Below, piece by piece: positions 10,306 to 19,543 of a stretch of 21,276 nt of DNA. Origin of the DNA: Larix sibirica (taxonomy: Eukaryota; Streptophyta; Pinopsida; Pinales; Pinaceae); contig NWUY0300009588.1 of NCBI GenBank assembly GCA_004151065.3, positions 36,446-57,721 on the forward strand, written 5' to 3'. Each line of letters begins with the position of its first letter. Within the stretch, counting starts at the first letter, position 1. The position numbers and the translations under genes are program-made. The notes under the pieces are model-generated. The model was not told the DNA's origin and did not search any database. It saw nothing but the letters and a program-made list of their open reading frames with translations.

Positions 10306-11733
10306 TGTAACCACACATTTGACCATTGCATCATGGAAACCCCCTATGTATACCTTATCTCTAGGAAATGTCATCGCCATAATCAAGCTTTATTAGTTAA
10401 AAAATCTTCATTCCTCTTCATTAAATCTAACCCATTTGGACATAATTACTTCAAAAATCATTCCCCTATTGTGAATCATATGTTTGATTGTGACTTGTGG
10501 GGCAATCCAGTCATCCAAATCCATTAGATGATTGTTGATTCCATTTTGATCATCCACCTTCCTCGTTACAGGCATAGTTCAATTACCTATCGTTTCCTTG
10601 TAATTGATGGTCATTTGGATTCCTCCTGTGCATAGTTGTTTTTGTGTAGCTTCATCCTAGGCACTTACCTCTAATTGTTGATCATACCTAAAAATTGGCT
10701 AGTATTTTGTATGTTTTAGAGCTTCGAAAGGCTTGACCAAAGTCTTCACTATAGCTTGGGTTGATGAAATAGTGGTACCCAAAATTGAAGATAACTTGAG
10801 ATATTACAGGTAAGCTCAATGTTTTAGGACAACTCATACTAATCTTGTTGGGATCCTCCTTCTGCCCTAACCGATTCACCACTACCCCATAGTTGAAAAA
10901 TCATGATGTCTAACTTAAAACTATAAAGCAAAGATGGGTTTATTTGGAGGTACAAGTAGTGATGGGTCATGTCATAGGTATTCACATTGAATCCTTGGAA
11001 GGTACTTTAATTGATTTGTCAGCGTTCCATGTAAATATAGAAAGCATAATTGTAGAAATTGGATGAGACTGTATTTCGGGCGTTGCCTTTGCTTTTAATT
11101 CAAATCCTTCCCCATCATGAGCTAATTTTCCCTTGACTTTGGATGTGGATGCTGAGCTTAAATTTGACATCTAGTAATTTGGGTGTAATTTGGTTGTGCC
11201 AACCACATCACCACTCACATGTCTAGGTTGACTATGCAACCTATGTCACATGTTCTACCCTTGCTATTTTTAGATCACAATACTGACACTACATAACCCT
11301 TCTTATGTAAGAGAATTTTTAGAAGTGGACAGCCCCTGTTCACTATTAAATTGACATAATATTTATGCAATGTATAAGAATATATTGCATAATGAATCAT
11401 TGATAGAATGATGATGTGCTTACAATGAGCCTTGTGATGGTATGCTTATACGCATTGACTAGTCATGAGGCGAAGGGGTATGTACTCTTTGAATTTTCAT
11501 TAATGTATTTAATAACTATATTATATGTTTATGTTTATGTTTGTTACATTACCACCCTCTTAAGGGATGATTTGTCCTCAAAGCAAAATAAATAGGATTC
11601 TCTCTAGCTAAGCATGGTATCTTGGTAGAAAATATTTGTGTTTGTCTAGTTGTAGGGGCTTGACTTGGTTCTCGCTTTGAGTGTTGGCAAGATTCCTTTG
11701 TAGGATGTGCATGATATCTTGAAGTCTTTGGAA

Positions 11734-12243
11734 CTATTTGATATAGTTTAACCCTTGATATTGCTTCTTGGATGCATACTTGACTTGCTTCTTTTGTTGT
11801 ATGCTTGTGTGTGCTTCATGCGCTTTTTTCCTTAGTTGTAATTCACCTTTTTTTAGATTGGAACCTTCCACAACATATAATTTATAATGTTGACCTTTCC
11901 AATTAAACTCCATAAACTATTCTTCAAGGTTGGTGGATTATGTGACCAAGTGCATCAACCATTATGAACCTAATGCCATATCCATTTCATTGAGTGGCGG
12001 AGCATAGATTCCTATTTGTAGCTCCGATTCTTGGATTTAAACTAAGACTTTATGACATCTACCTACTGCTTTGACTTCTCATCCATCAAAAACTCTAACA
12101 ATGAGGTTCTTGGTGGGGTACACAAAAAGGTTTAGTTTTTTAGCGACATTGATGTCTATACAATTAAGAGTACTAATAGAATCTACAAGTATTGTTACAC
12201 TTGTATTTTTTACATTTTATTTTATCTTCAAGGTTTTGGATTG
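11734..12243 (-). pseudogene. Ty3/gypsy retrotransposon aspartic protease remnant (copy 2 and flank)
   Basis: In an intact element this retropepsin-like domain would cut the gag-pol polyprotein. One minus-strand frame from 12243 to the stop at 11736-11734 contains, in order, VTILVDSISTLNCID, VAKKLNLFVYPTKNLIVRVF, GRCHKV and APPLNEMDMALGS followed by a stop and WL. This is the layout of plant gypsy proteases: the D-S/T-G loop with an Ala-Lys-Lys-Leu helix, then the hydrophobic LG..WL end. The catalytic DSG is changed to DSI, and at least five in-frame stops are present, so it is dead. No reverse transcriptase or integrase follows downstream (lower coordinates), so the element is heavily deleted or diverged. 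The N-terminal strand lies at 12202-12243, outside the repeated block. Confidence 0.6.
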
Positions 12244-12647
12244 CAAGTGGAACTGTAGGCCTATTTTATTTTCCCATTTTATTGGAGTCTGGATCTTGTC
12301 AACATTCATGAAACGAGGCAACATATACTTTCTAGGTAGTTATTGTGTTTGTTCCTTCCAAGAAATAGTTCCTTTTTTATACACATCATTCTCATTCCTA
12401 TTTGGTAGTGTGCATGAGATTGATACTAGTGATACCCTTGGCAGTGTTTTATCATGGTTTAATTTGAGTTGTATGCTATAGTGATTTCGTTTTCTAGATT
12501 CAATAATTCTACTTGCCTCTCTAAACAAGGAGCAAAGCATACATATGCATTGCAAATGGTATAAAATGCAGTACACAATATAAATTCCTTAAGAGCAGTA
12601 GAGAAAGATGAAAGAGATTAATCAAATACTGCAATTACCACCAAGAG
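12244..12647. other. spacer between the gypsy remnant and the RNase H remnant
   Basis: The frame 12071-12481 (+) is the hydrophobic antisense of the protease and is not a gene. A minus-strand frame at 12340-12576 has no recognised motif and may be gag debris. A 13-bp direct repeat AGATGAAAGAGAT occurs at 12606-12618 and 12646-12658. It might reflect a small duplication at the junction of the two remnants. Confidence 0.4.
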
Positions 12648-13015
12648 ATGAAAGAGATGAAACATTCTTTTTCGTGGGGAATTGAGATAGCATCAAACAA
12701 CCAAGCAGAGGTTCAAGAATTATGGAAAGGGATTCAAATAACGAAGAAAAGAGGAATAAGAGTCCTCACAGTTATTAAAGACTCTATGATTATTCTTAGG
12801 TTCCTCCAAGATAATTTCTCTCTTAGAGAAACACACTTAAAAAGAAGTATGAATGAATCCAAATTTCAATCTATACCTTCCACCAGGTGCAATGTTTCCA
12901 TGTCCTTGAAGATCTAAATCGTGAAGTTCGTTATCAAGCCAAAAGAGCTAGCACCTTGAGTCAATGCCAAATTATTGAAAATAGGGGGTATGAAGGTTAT
13001 TCCCTAATACCCTAA
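12648..13015 (+). pseudogene. plant LINE-type RNase H domain, 5'-truncated and frameshifted
   Basis: RNase H of this type degrades the RNA strand of RNA/DNA hybrids and forms the C-terminal domain of many plant LINE ORF2 proteins. The frame from 12648 gives WGIEIASNNQAEVQELWKGI (the acidic Glu of the NNQAE helix at 12708) and then VLTVIKDSMIILRFLQDN (the Asp of the central strand at 12780). After an indel near 12880-12895 the frame changes and continues FHVLEDLNREVRYQAKRAST to a TAA at 13013-13015. The last catalytic Asp, expected a few residues after the Asn, appears to be Arg. The first strand with its Asp is missing. The domain is therefore inactive. It lies on the same strand as the LINE that starts at 14827 but must be the 3' end of a different copy. 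Confidence 0.65.
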
Positions 13016-13039
13016 GTCATAGCCAATTATCCCCCTCCT

Positions 13040-13927
13040 TGTTACGATGGTCACGTGTCATGTGCATTATTTTGAATATTTGTGGGGCTCCTCTCGTACC
13101 TTCCTCTGTGCTTACCCAATAAGCAACAGTCACCTCAAAAATATGGAGGTTCCCACCATCATTTCCATGGCATGTGGGTTATTATTGTTTTTATCTCCCG
13201 ACAAGGTTTTAGCACAAGGTATTCCTTGGAAATGCCTCACCTCTTCCAACCTTGTTATGGTTCCATGTTAGTTGCAGAATGTTTCTAGTTCACTTGAGCT
13301 CAGTTTATTCATGACTTAGGCAAGCACAGGGTGGCTCCTAGTAAGCATGGGTTAAAGTTTGAGTACAATTCTCTTAGATTCCTGGTCTTTCCTGCAAATA
13401 ATTTTCCTTATTTGTTTATATATTCATTCCTATGGGTCCTTTGTTTCTCTTCATGGGTACTCCTCTCATCGTCAATTTGGCTCCACCTGCTTAGTTTGGA
13501 TTTGTTCTTCTTATGACATATTGTCTGTCCACCTAGCTCGAATTTGTCTCATAATGTTGGCGCCGAATCTACCCAAACCTCAAGCTATCATGGTCCCACC
13601 CATCTCAAATTGACCTCACTTGTCTCAGTTGACCCTGATCATCTCAATTTTGTCTTTCTCATCTCAATTTGTTCTCGTCTATCATATTTCAACCCCACTT
13701 GCCACAAGCTGAGTCACCTCCCCATTATTTTATATTATCCTTATGGTTTAGAGCTCTATGCTTATGCAATTGTAGACTCCAAGATTCATGGCCTTTATCT
13801 CTCGTCTAAGTATCTCCTTTTCTATATCATGCTCAAGAATTCCTATGTTGTTGTCATTCACTCTCAGGAGCATAATATCCAAGTCTCTTCTAGGGATTCT
13901 CTCTTCACCCACAAGCTCATTGTTCAT
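13040..13927 (+). mobile_element. possible 5' LTR or solo-LTR fragment
   Basis: A TG at 13040 (TGTTACGATGG) and a CA at 13926-13927, 12 bp upstream of an initiator-Met primer-site match, could bound an LTR of about 888 bp. There is a TATATA-like sequence near 13414. The evidence is thin: the ends are not matching inverted repeats, no partner LTR is visible, and the internal region has no gag that I recognise. The 231-codon frame 13544-14239 that crosses the proposed boundary shows no motif and is probably chance. The stretch could instead be a long LINE 3' untranslated region following the RNase H remnant. Confidence 0.25.
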
Positions 13928-13939
13928 ATGATAATGTGG

Positions 13940-13952
13940 GGTATCAGAGCCA
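13940..13952 (+). promoter_or_regulatory. initiator tRNA-Met primer-binding-site match
   Basis: GGTATCAGAGCCA matches the sequence complementary to the 3' end of plant initiator tRNA-Met, used to prime first-strand synthesis in many Ty1/copia elements. The base before it is G, from a GGGG run, where TGG is usual. The match is 13 consecutive bases, so chance is unlikely but not excluded in a decayed context. Confidence 0.45.
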
Positions 13953-14381
13953 CTAAGGGTCCTGCCTCAAAATTTTCCAAGTGCAGGCACAAGGAATGGA
14001 GTAAACAACAAGGTAGAAAGAAGCAAAACAAGATGATTCAGAATGCTACCTCAATTCAAATCAATGTTTTTCCAGTGAGATATGCAAAGTTTGTTTTTTG
14101 GAATGCCCAATATAGGATGTGTAAATATGTTTTAAAATATTATATGGTCTCTCAACTTGTCTTAATCATAGGAAATTTCATGAGGCATTATACATGCCAT
14201 CTAGTTGACAACAATAGGAATTTTTTTACCTCTCAGTAGAAAGACAATATTGAGGTAAGTAAGGTGAAAATTTTGTAGTACATTCGGATTTGTTTGCTAA
14301 TATTTTTGTACAAGATGGTTGGACAGTTAGGCCGCAACCCTCCCTTTTTCTCTCTTAATACAAAGCTATATGTTTCTACTA
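13953..14381 (+). other. possible LINE 3' end leading into an (AAT)n tail
   Basis: No gene is recognised. The segment 14325-14381 (ending ctcttaatacaaagc and then ctactaaaa) resembles the 3' terminus of plant LINEs, which often finish with a TTAATA..AAAG-type sequence before a simple tail. It is followed directly by an (AAT)n tract. It could close the element whose RNase H ends at 13015, with other sequence inserted between. Confidence 0.3.
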
Positions 14382-14405
14382 AAATAATAATAATAATAAT
14401 AATAT

Positions 14406-14447
<42 letters not shown>
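14382..14447. repeat. (AAT)n and (GA)n microsatellites
   Basis: AAT units occupy about 14382-14404, then a nearly pure GA run of about 19.5 units spans 14409-14447. The first may be a LINE tail. The second is an ordinary dinucleotide repeat and creates a spurious minus-strand Leu/Ser-rich frame at 14233-14547. Confidence 0.9.
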
Positions 14448-14452
<5 letters not shown>

Positions 14453-14826
14453 TGATATATTAAAAGGTGCATTCGTAGAGACATGAATTTACATGAATTA
14501 TCACTAGAGGGCCTATAAATGCAAGACCATTCTTCATTGTAAATCAATCATTCATTTAACAATGATTTATTTGAACATTGGTACTTTTATCAAACAAAAT
14601 TTATGCACTTTCGCGATGTTGGTATCTTTTATAAAGTCAGTTTATGCCCTTTCCCATTGATCCTGCTATACTCTCTTCCACTCCAATTCATCATCGATCC
14701 AGTTCCTTCCTCTTTCTTAACACTTTATCTCCTATCTAACGTGTCTTACCCTCTGCATCCACCAATCCACCTCCAAGTTCTGGCTCTCCCCTCTGTGATC
14801 TCTTTCCTCATGTGATCTCTCCCCCC

Positions 14827-16148
14827 ATGGACCCCAAGAATCCCACTCTGTTGAAACGACAACATCGTAGAAATACCAGGTGTATAAAACAATATACAGA
14901 GCCCATGAAGGCAGTGATAGACCTGGGTCTCTTAAATGAAAATGTGGTTTTATATGCCGAGTGTGCACTAATATGAGGTTTTCATGCTCGTTGATTCATG
15001 AAATAAGGCCTCATACAATGGATACATCGCACATGGGAGCATGTTCTTGGATATTATCCCCTCACTCATGTGGGAACACGACGATACATCACCTTCTTCT
15101 TCAACTCAACAAAGGACCAAAAAAAAATTGTCGTGGGAAGGTTGTGGTTTTGGGGTAATGCAACACTTACCCTATTTTGGTGGCACACAGGGTTTGGCCC
15201 TATAAGAGAAAGAATACGCATGTTATGCCTTTGGGTAAATATGCCTTGTTTGCTTCTAGAGTTCTAGACTATCCCTATTTTCAGAATTATAGGAGATACT
15301 GTCGTAAATTCCTGAGGGTGGCCCCTGAGATAGAGAAAAAGATGAAGAAGTAAATGGCTTCTATTTGTATTAATATGGATATATCACAAGGGTTAATAGA
15401 TGTCATCATTCTGGAAGCAGGTGAAATCCATTACATGCAACCATTGGACTATAAGAACATACCCTTTTGTTGTGATAATAGTAAATCTCATGGTCATAAT
15501 TGTATAAGTTGTCCATTCTCAAAATCCTCAGATGAAATTGGAGGAACTCAATCAGTAATGAGCATATCATATTTTGGGGTTGAATCCTTGGAGTTGAATC
15601 ATAAAGGTTATCGAAACTTACAAGATGACAAAGATGGTTTAGAAGGGTTAAAGAAGACTCGCTCTACAATTGTTAAAGAGGTGGCAATAGTTAACGCTCA
15701 ACTATTAGCTCAGCTCAAATATCGGGAGGGTAGGATTCTAAAACAACAACGAGTCTTAGTATCCCCCTCTAATCTTTCTCCCATTGGAAAAAAGAAGATA
15801 ATCTCACTTCCTTTATCATCACCCTCCTCGTCTACCAATTATCCTAAGTCCCCTCCCTCTGATTTTGATGAATTCATCCCCCACCGAGGAGAAAAGAATG
15901 AACCCTCCATGAGTGGCATCTCCTCCTCTTTAATGAGTCATCGATATCATACGAGATTACACTCCAAGATGGGGAATCAATCAAGGGGACTAATCTCATC
16001 ATAGTCTACCATTGGATCAACTATTAGAGTTCAAATATCACATCTCAACCATGCCATAAACACAGTTGAATAGGAGGTTATCGCAAGAACATAGTCAACA
16101 ATCCAACAGGCCCTTAGCAAAGTATCCCTAGCAAGGGTTAAGAAATGA
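14827..16148 (+). pseudogene. LINE ORF1, nucleic-acid-binding gag-like protein (DUF4283 and zinc knuckle)
   Basis: ORF1 proteins of plant LINEs bind the element RNA and package it. The frame opens at ATG 14827 (MDPKNPTLLKRQHRR). A DUF4283-like domain lies at about 14950-15265, with three stops near its start and the core YITFFFNSTKDQKKI, LWFWGNATLTLFW and LCLWVNMPCLLLEF. A frameshift near 15265-15300 leads into KFLRVAPEIEKKMKK, a stop, then SICINMDISQGLIDVIILEA and LDYKNIPF. The zinc knuckle at 15471-15512 (CDNSKSHGHNCISC) has its second Cys replaced by Ser. A Ser/Pro-rich tail follows, with stops at 16002, one further TAG and another TAG. The original end is the TGA at 16146-16148, overlapping the ORF2 start. 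No single frame is intact. Confidence 0.8.
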
Positions 16149-18373
16149 AAATCCTCTCCCAGATTAGAAGAGGCATAGAGTTTTCCTTGAAGCAAAGAGC
16201 TCTAAAAATGCTCACCAACAAATTTAAACCCTCCATCTTGTTCATACAAGAGACAATGTGAAACACTGTCAGCTCTCATAAAATTATCAAGAAGCTCTAT
16301 CCTGACTGGATGTTCATTTTGGAAGATGTAGAAGGAAGCTAAAGTGGTTTGGATCTTGGTTGGGATTAGTCGTTACATCTTCAATCATTGGTAAGATTGT
16401 CAATATATCTTTGCATATGTGTTTTCACCAACCCTCAAATTCTCCCTTGACTTGTTAAACATTTATGCTCCCTCTTGTGATCGTCAATCCTTTTGGGACA
16501 ACCTCTTCAATTCTCCCCTCATCTCCCTCCCAAACCTCATCATGGGAGGAGATCTAAACCTGAATCTACACTGTAGTGAATCTTGGGGATCCTTATCCTA
16601 GTCAGACTCCCTCTCCTCTTATTTTGATCACCTTTTTAGTCAACACCTTATGGTTAATGCCAAACCTCTAGATACTGGCCCAACTTGGTCCAATAAAAGA
16701 TCATATAACCTACATATATCTAAATGCTTAAATCAATTTATGGTAAAAGAATCCATGCTTCTCTCATTTCCCGCACACAAATTCGACATCATCAAAGTAG
16801 GGAACTCTAACCATTTCCCAATCACCCTGGAACTCTCTTCCAAGATCTCAAAGCCTCCATACCCGTTTAAATGAAACCATCACTGGCTCAAATATGATGA
16901 GTTCATTGCTTTAGTTTATGAAAAATGGTCATTCTGTCAAGACTCGAATGGCTCCCCATTCATGATGGATTTCCACGATAATCACTTGAAAATCAAATTC
17001 CTCACCAAATCCCGGGCTCTGAAAACATTTCAGAATGATGACAAAGCAAAGCACTGCCAAACATTGAATCATCCCTTTCAGTCAATCTAGAATCCCTCCC
17101 CTTTGCCCACATCGATAAAGAAACCCTAGATGAATTAGATGCTTTGGAAAAAGAAAAGGCCAAGCTCTTGGCATGGATCGAGGTCAAATGGGGTATGAAA
17201 ATTAGAGCCCTGTGGCTCTTAGAAAGAGATAATAATACAACTTGTTTCCATCCCCAAGCCAATGGAGTAGGTCTATCAACATAATTTGGTTAGTTAAATA
17301 TGAACAGGGATATGAATGCCAATATTTTCCTACCTTCTCAAAGGAAATTGTGCAACACTATAAGGGTTTATTCATTGTATCTCCTTGAGAGAACATTTGA
17401 GACATCATGGTCATATCATCCTTCTTTAATGGATAGATCTCTCAAACACTGTATGAGGATAATAAAAAGTTGTCTCCAAAGAAGAAGTGCGCAATGCTCT
17501 ACTCTCCCTCTAACTGGGAAAATCACCAGGACGAGAAAGATGGACCTTCGAGTTCTTTACACATTTCTGGGACCTCATGGTGAATGATCTTGCAACAATG
17601 GCTGAAGATTCCAAAACCTTGGGTAATATTCATTTCCCCTTCAACACTAATTTCATTAAAAACATTCCTAAAGTTGATTCTCCCTCTAGCTTCAATCAAT
17701 ATCGCCCCATTTCCTTGTGCAATTGTTGCTACAAGCTTATAGCTAAATTCACATCCTATCACATTAAACCTATTCTCTCTGCTAATATTTCCTTTGAGTA
17801 ATTTGTATTTTTAGACCACCTCAATATCCATGAAGCTATCGGTGTGGAATAATAAGCCCTCCACTCCATCAAATCCAAGGCTCAACCTTCTTTTATGCTG
17901 AAAATTGACCTAGCCAAGGTTTTTGATAAGGTCAATTGGTTATACCTCCAATGAATTCTCACTTAGATTGGCTTCGCTCATGCTTTCATAAACTAGATTG
18001 AATAATTCTTCAAGAGTGTCTCCTTTGCAACCATTATCAACAAATCTGCATCTTCTTTATTATCCCCTTCTCGACGACTTTGCTAGAGCTTCCTACTCTC
18101 CCCTCGCTCTTCCTAATAGTTGCAAATGCCTTCAACATGTATATCAACTCTGAAAGGAGGATTGGAAATATCATTTGGGTGAAAATTGTAGGTCCTCTTC
18201 GTATCTCTCAGATCCCTTTTGTGGACGACATACTTATCTTTGAGAAAACATCTTTATCAGAGGCAAAGTGTTTAGACAGAATATTCAATATATTTTCCTC
18301 TGCCGCGGGTATGGAGGTTAACTACAAAAAATCATCCATTACCTTCTTTCATGTTCCTCTCTCTCAAAATCCT
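16145..18373 (+). pseudogene. LINE ORF2, endonuclease and reverse transcriptase, truncated at the N
   Basis: ORF2 nicks target DNA and reverse-transcribes the element RNA there. ATG 16145 opens MKILSQIRRG, the usual first strand of the AP-endonuclease-like domain with its WNIRG altered. LLNIYAPSCDRQSFW, GGDLNLN (16545) and PTWSN follow. The final SDH motif is SNH (Asn at 16809), which removes a catalytic Asp. A linker with RALWLLERDNNTTCFH sits in a shifted frame at about 17170-17250. The reverse transcriptase shows IPKVDSPSSFNQYRPISLCN (from about 17669), MLKIDLAKVFDKVNW (Asp at 17907), a frameshift near 18085, LFLIVANAFNMYI and FVDD at 18218-18229 where FADD is usual. At least four frameshifts and more than ten stops are present. 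About 740 codons remain of an expected 1,200 or more. The zinc-ribbon and RNase H ends are absent. Confidence 0.85.
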
Positions 18374-18374
18374 N
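18374..18374. other. single ambiguous base (N), probable contig join
   Basis: The reverse-transcriptase frame can be followed up to this base (KSSITFFHVPLSQNP) and is lost immediately after it. Sequence character also changes. By analogy with 7147, this probably marks a scaffold gap of unknown true length rather than a single uncertain base. Confidence 0.65.
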
Positions 18375-18715
18375 TAGTTATAAGTTTTAAAAGTCAACCT
18401 TCCATCGGATATCCGACACCTTGAACCTAGTTACCGTTGGAGAATTGATGTTGGATTTCTGACATCCTTGGGTTGTATAGCTTGGCTTCGGATATCCAAC
18501 ATCCCAATGCTTAATATGATGTCAGATATCTTTCGTCGGAGGTCGTCGGATTTTGGGTCCAAATCCACTAGTGTTGGTGACTTCATCTTCAAGGATAATA
18601 GGAGCATCAATACCCTATCCATTCTTCCCAATTCCTCCTCCAGTATATCCCATCTTGCTCAATGATTCGGTACCTTATACCTGTAATATGCTTCTCAAAT
18701 CTAGGAGAAATAACA
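18375..18715. repeat. degenerate palindromic repeat cluster, no gene
   Basis: A perfect 12-bp palindrome TCGGATATCCGA occurs at 18405-18416. Related versions follow near 18451 (ttggatttctgacatcc), 18487 (TTCGGATATCCAACATCC) and 18521 (gtcagatatc), at about 35-45-bp intervals. Short frames on both strands here (18468-18665 plus, 18431-18631 minus) are not recognised. The origin is unknown. Confidence 0.5.
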
Positions 18716-19524
18716 TCATCTGAGTATCCAACAAATTGTGAGATGAAACAACATCATCAACATATTCTTATAGTTATTTAGCTCACAAACTATTGGGATA
18801 CAAGCAATATTATCAAAGGTAGAATAATCAATAGGTGAGCCTGGAAACTCAACAACATCAATACTCTTCTTCTCATCTTCCTGTAGTCAGCTGATCTTCA
18901 GTTCAAGACTCTTCTTGCACTCCTACAAATTATTAATAGTATCATCTTTCTCTGTCAATTGAAAAAACAATGCATCATAATCTTTCTTCAATGTTTGATA
19001 TTCATCAAACAAGTGATTATTATCTTCTTGAAGAGAAGCAACTTCTTCACGAATCTCATCGATAGAGGCTTTCAAATGGGAATCCTCATTATCCAGCTGA
19101 GTATATATTCCTCTAGTCTACAAATATTCTTCTTCAAGACATCATTTTTGGCATGAGAAACAACCTTAACCTCGATCTCCAAATCATCAATGACATCGGT
19201 CTTGTCTCCAAATTCATCAACAAGGTTTTGGAAAATGTTTTCCATTGTGTTCTCCAAGGAAACAATATTCCTGGATTTCTCATCCATTCTCTGCAAAACA
19301 ACAATATGGAAAAGAGAAACTTCATCTTCAAGCAAGGAATGAGCAGTCTTCAACTGATTCTCCAGTCCTTCATTCTATGTTTGCAACAAGACAACAATAT
19401 CCTACAAGGAAACAACTTCCAAATGAAGTAAATCATGGCATTCCTGCAAGGCAATAGCCTTCTTCTCATGAATATCCTCCAATTTACCTAAAGGAAAGGC
19501 TTCATATTCATGAAACATACCCAT
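18716..19524 (-). pseudogene. coiled-coil protein pseudogene of unknown family
   Basis: A minus-strand frame opens at ATG 19524-19522 (MGMFHEYEAFPLGKLEDIHE) and runs about 140 codons with two TAG stops. Its segments include NQLKTAHSLLEDEVSLF, NIFQNLVDEFGDKTDVIDDL and NDVLKKNICRLEEYI. A one-base shift near 19104 continues it as SHLKASIDEIREEVASLQED, LFDEYQTLKKDYDALFFQL and TEKDDTINNL. After a stop come ECKKSLELKI and FPGSPIDYSTFD. Heptad spacing of Leu/Ile/Val with Glu/Lys flanks is clear over about 200 residues. No motor, zinc-knuckle or catalytic motif is seen. Some plant copia gag proteins carry such a coiled coil, so a retroelement origin is possible, but a decayed host structural gene fits equally well. 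Confidence 0.5.
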
Positions 19525-19543
19525 CTTCAATAGGTTTTCAATG

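Larger units (their letters stand above)
7148..12201 (+). repeat. large direct repeat, copy 2 (5,054 bp)
   Basis: Second copy of 2093-7146. It begins in the ATT microsatellite and ends in the middle of a minus-strand aspartic-protease frame that continues into unique sequence at 12202-12243. That continuity indicates that the junction at 12201/12202 is the authentic genomic one. All features of copy 1 recur here at +5,055. Its first 35 bp carry the t at 7169 and the g at 7182, which break the regular microsatellite pattern of copy 1 and look like contig-end errors. Confidence 0.97.
14827..18373 (+). mobile_element. non-LTR retrotransposon (plant L1-type LINE), degenerate, 3' end missing
   Basis: ORF1 (DUF4283-like and zinc knuckle) is followed by ORF2 (endonuclease and reverse transcriptase) in the same orientation and the correct order. 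The 5' untranslated region probably starts somewhere in 14450-14826. The right end is not a natural 3' terminus: the reverse transcriptase breaks off at the N at 18374, so the rest of ORF2, the 3' region and the target-site duplication are not in this window. Many stops and frameshifts show it is an old, dead insertion. Confidence 0.85.

Noticed and set aside
12071-12481. 136-codon plus-strand open frame with hydrophobic segments
   Set aside because: It lies antisense to the gypsy protease frame; the hydrophobic product comes from the AT-rich complement and has no motif.
13544-14239. 231-codon open frame, the longest in the window
   Set aside because: It crosses a primer-site match and a possible LTR boundary. 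Its composition is irregular, with no domain, signal or repeat pattern recognisable. It is more likely a chance frame.
14233-14547. Minus-strand frame with a long Leu/Ser alternation
   Set aside because: Generated by the (GA)n microsatellite.
15354-16004. Independent 216-codon host gene
   Set aside because: It contains the LINE ORF1 zinc knuckle and is preceded, one frame away, by the DUF4283-like domain. It is the middle of the LINE ORF1.
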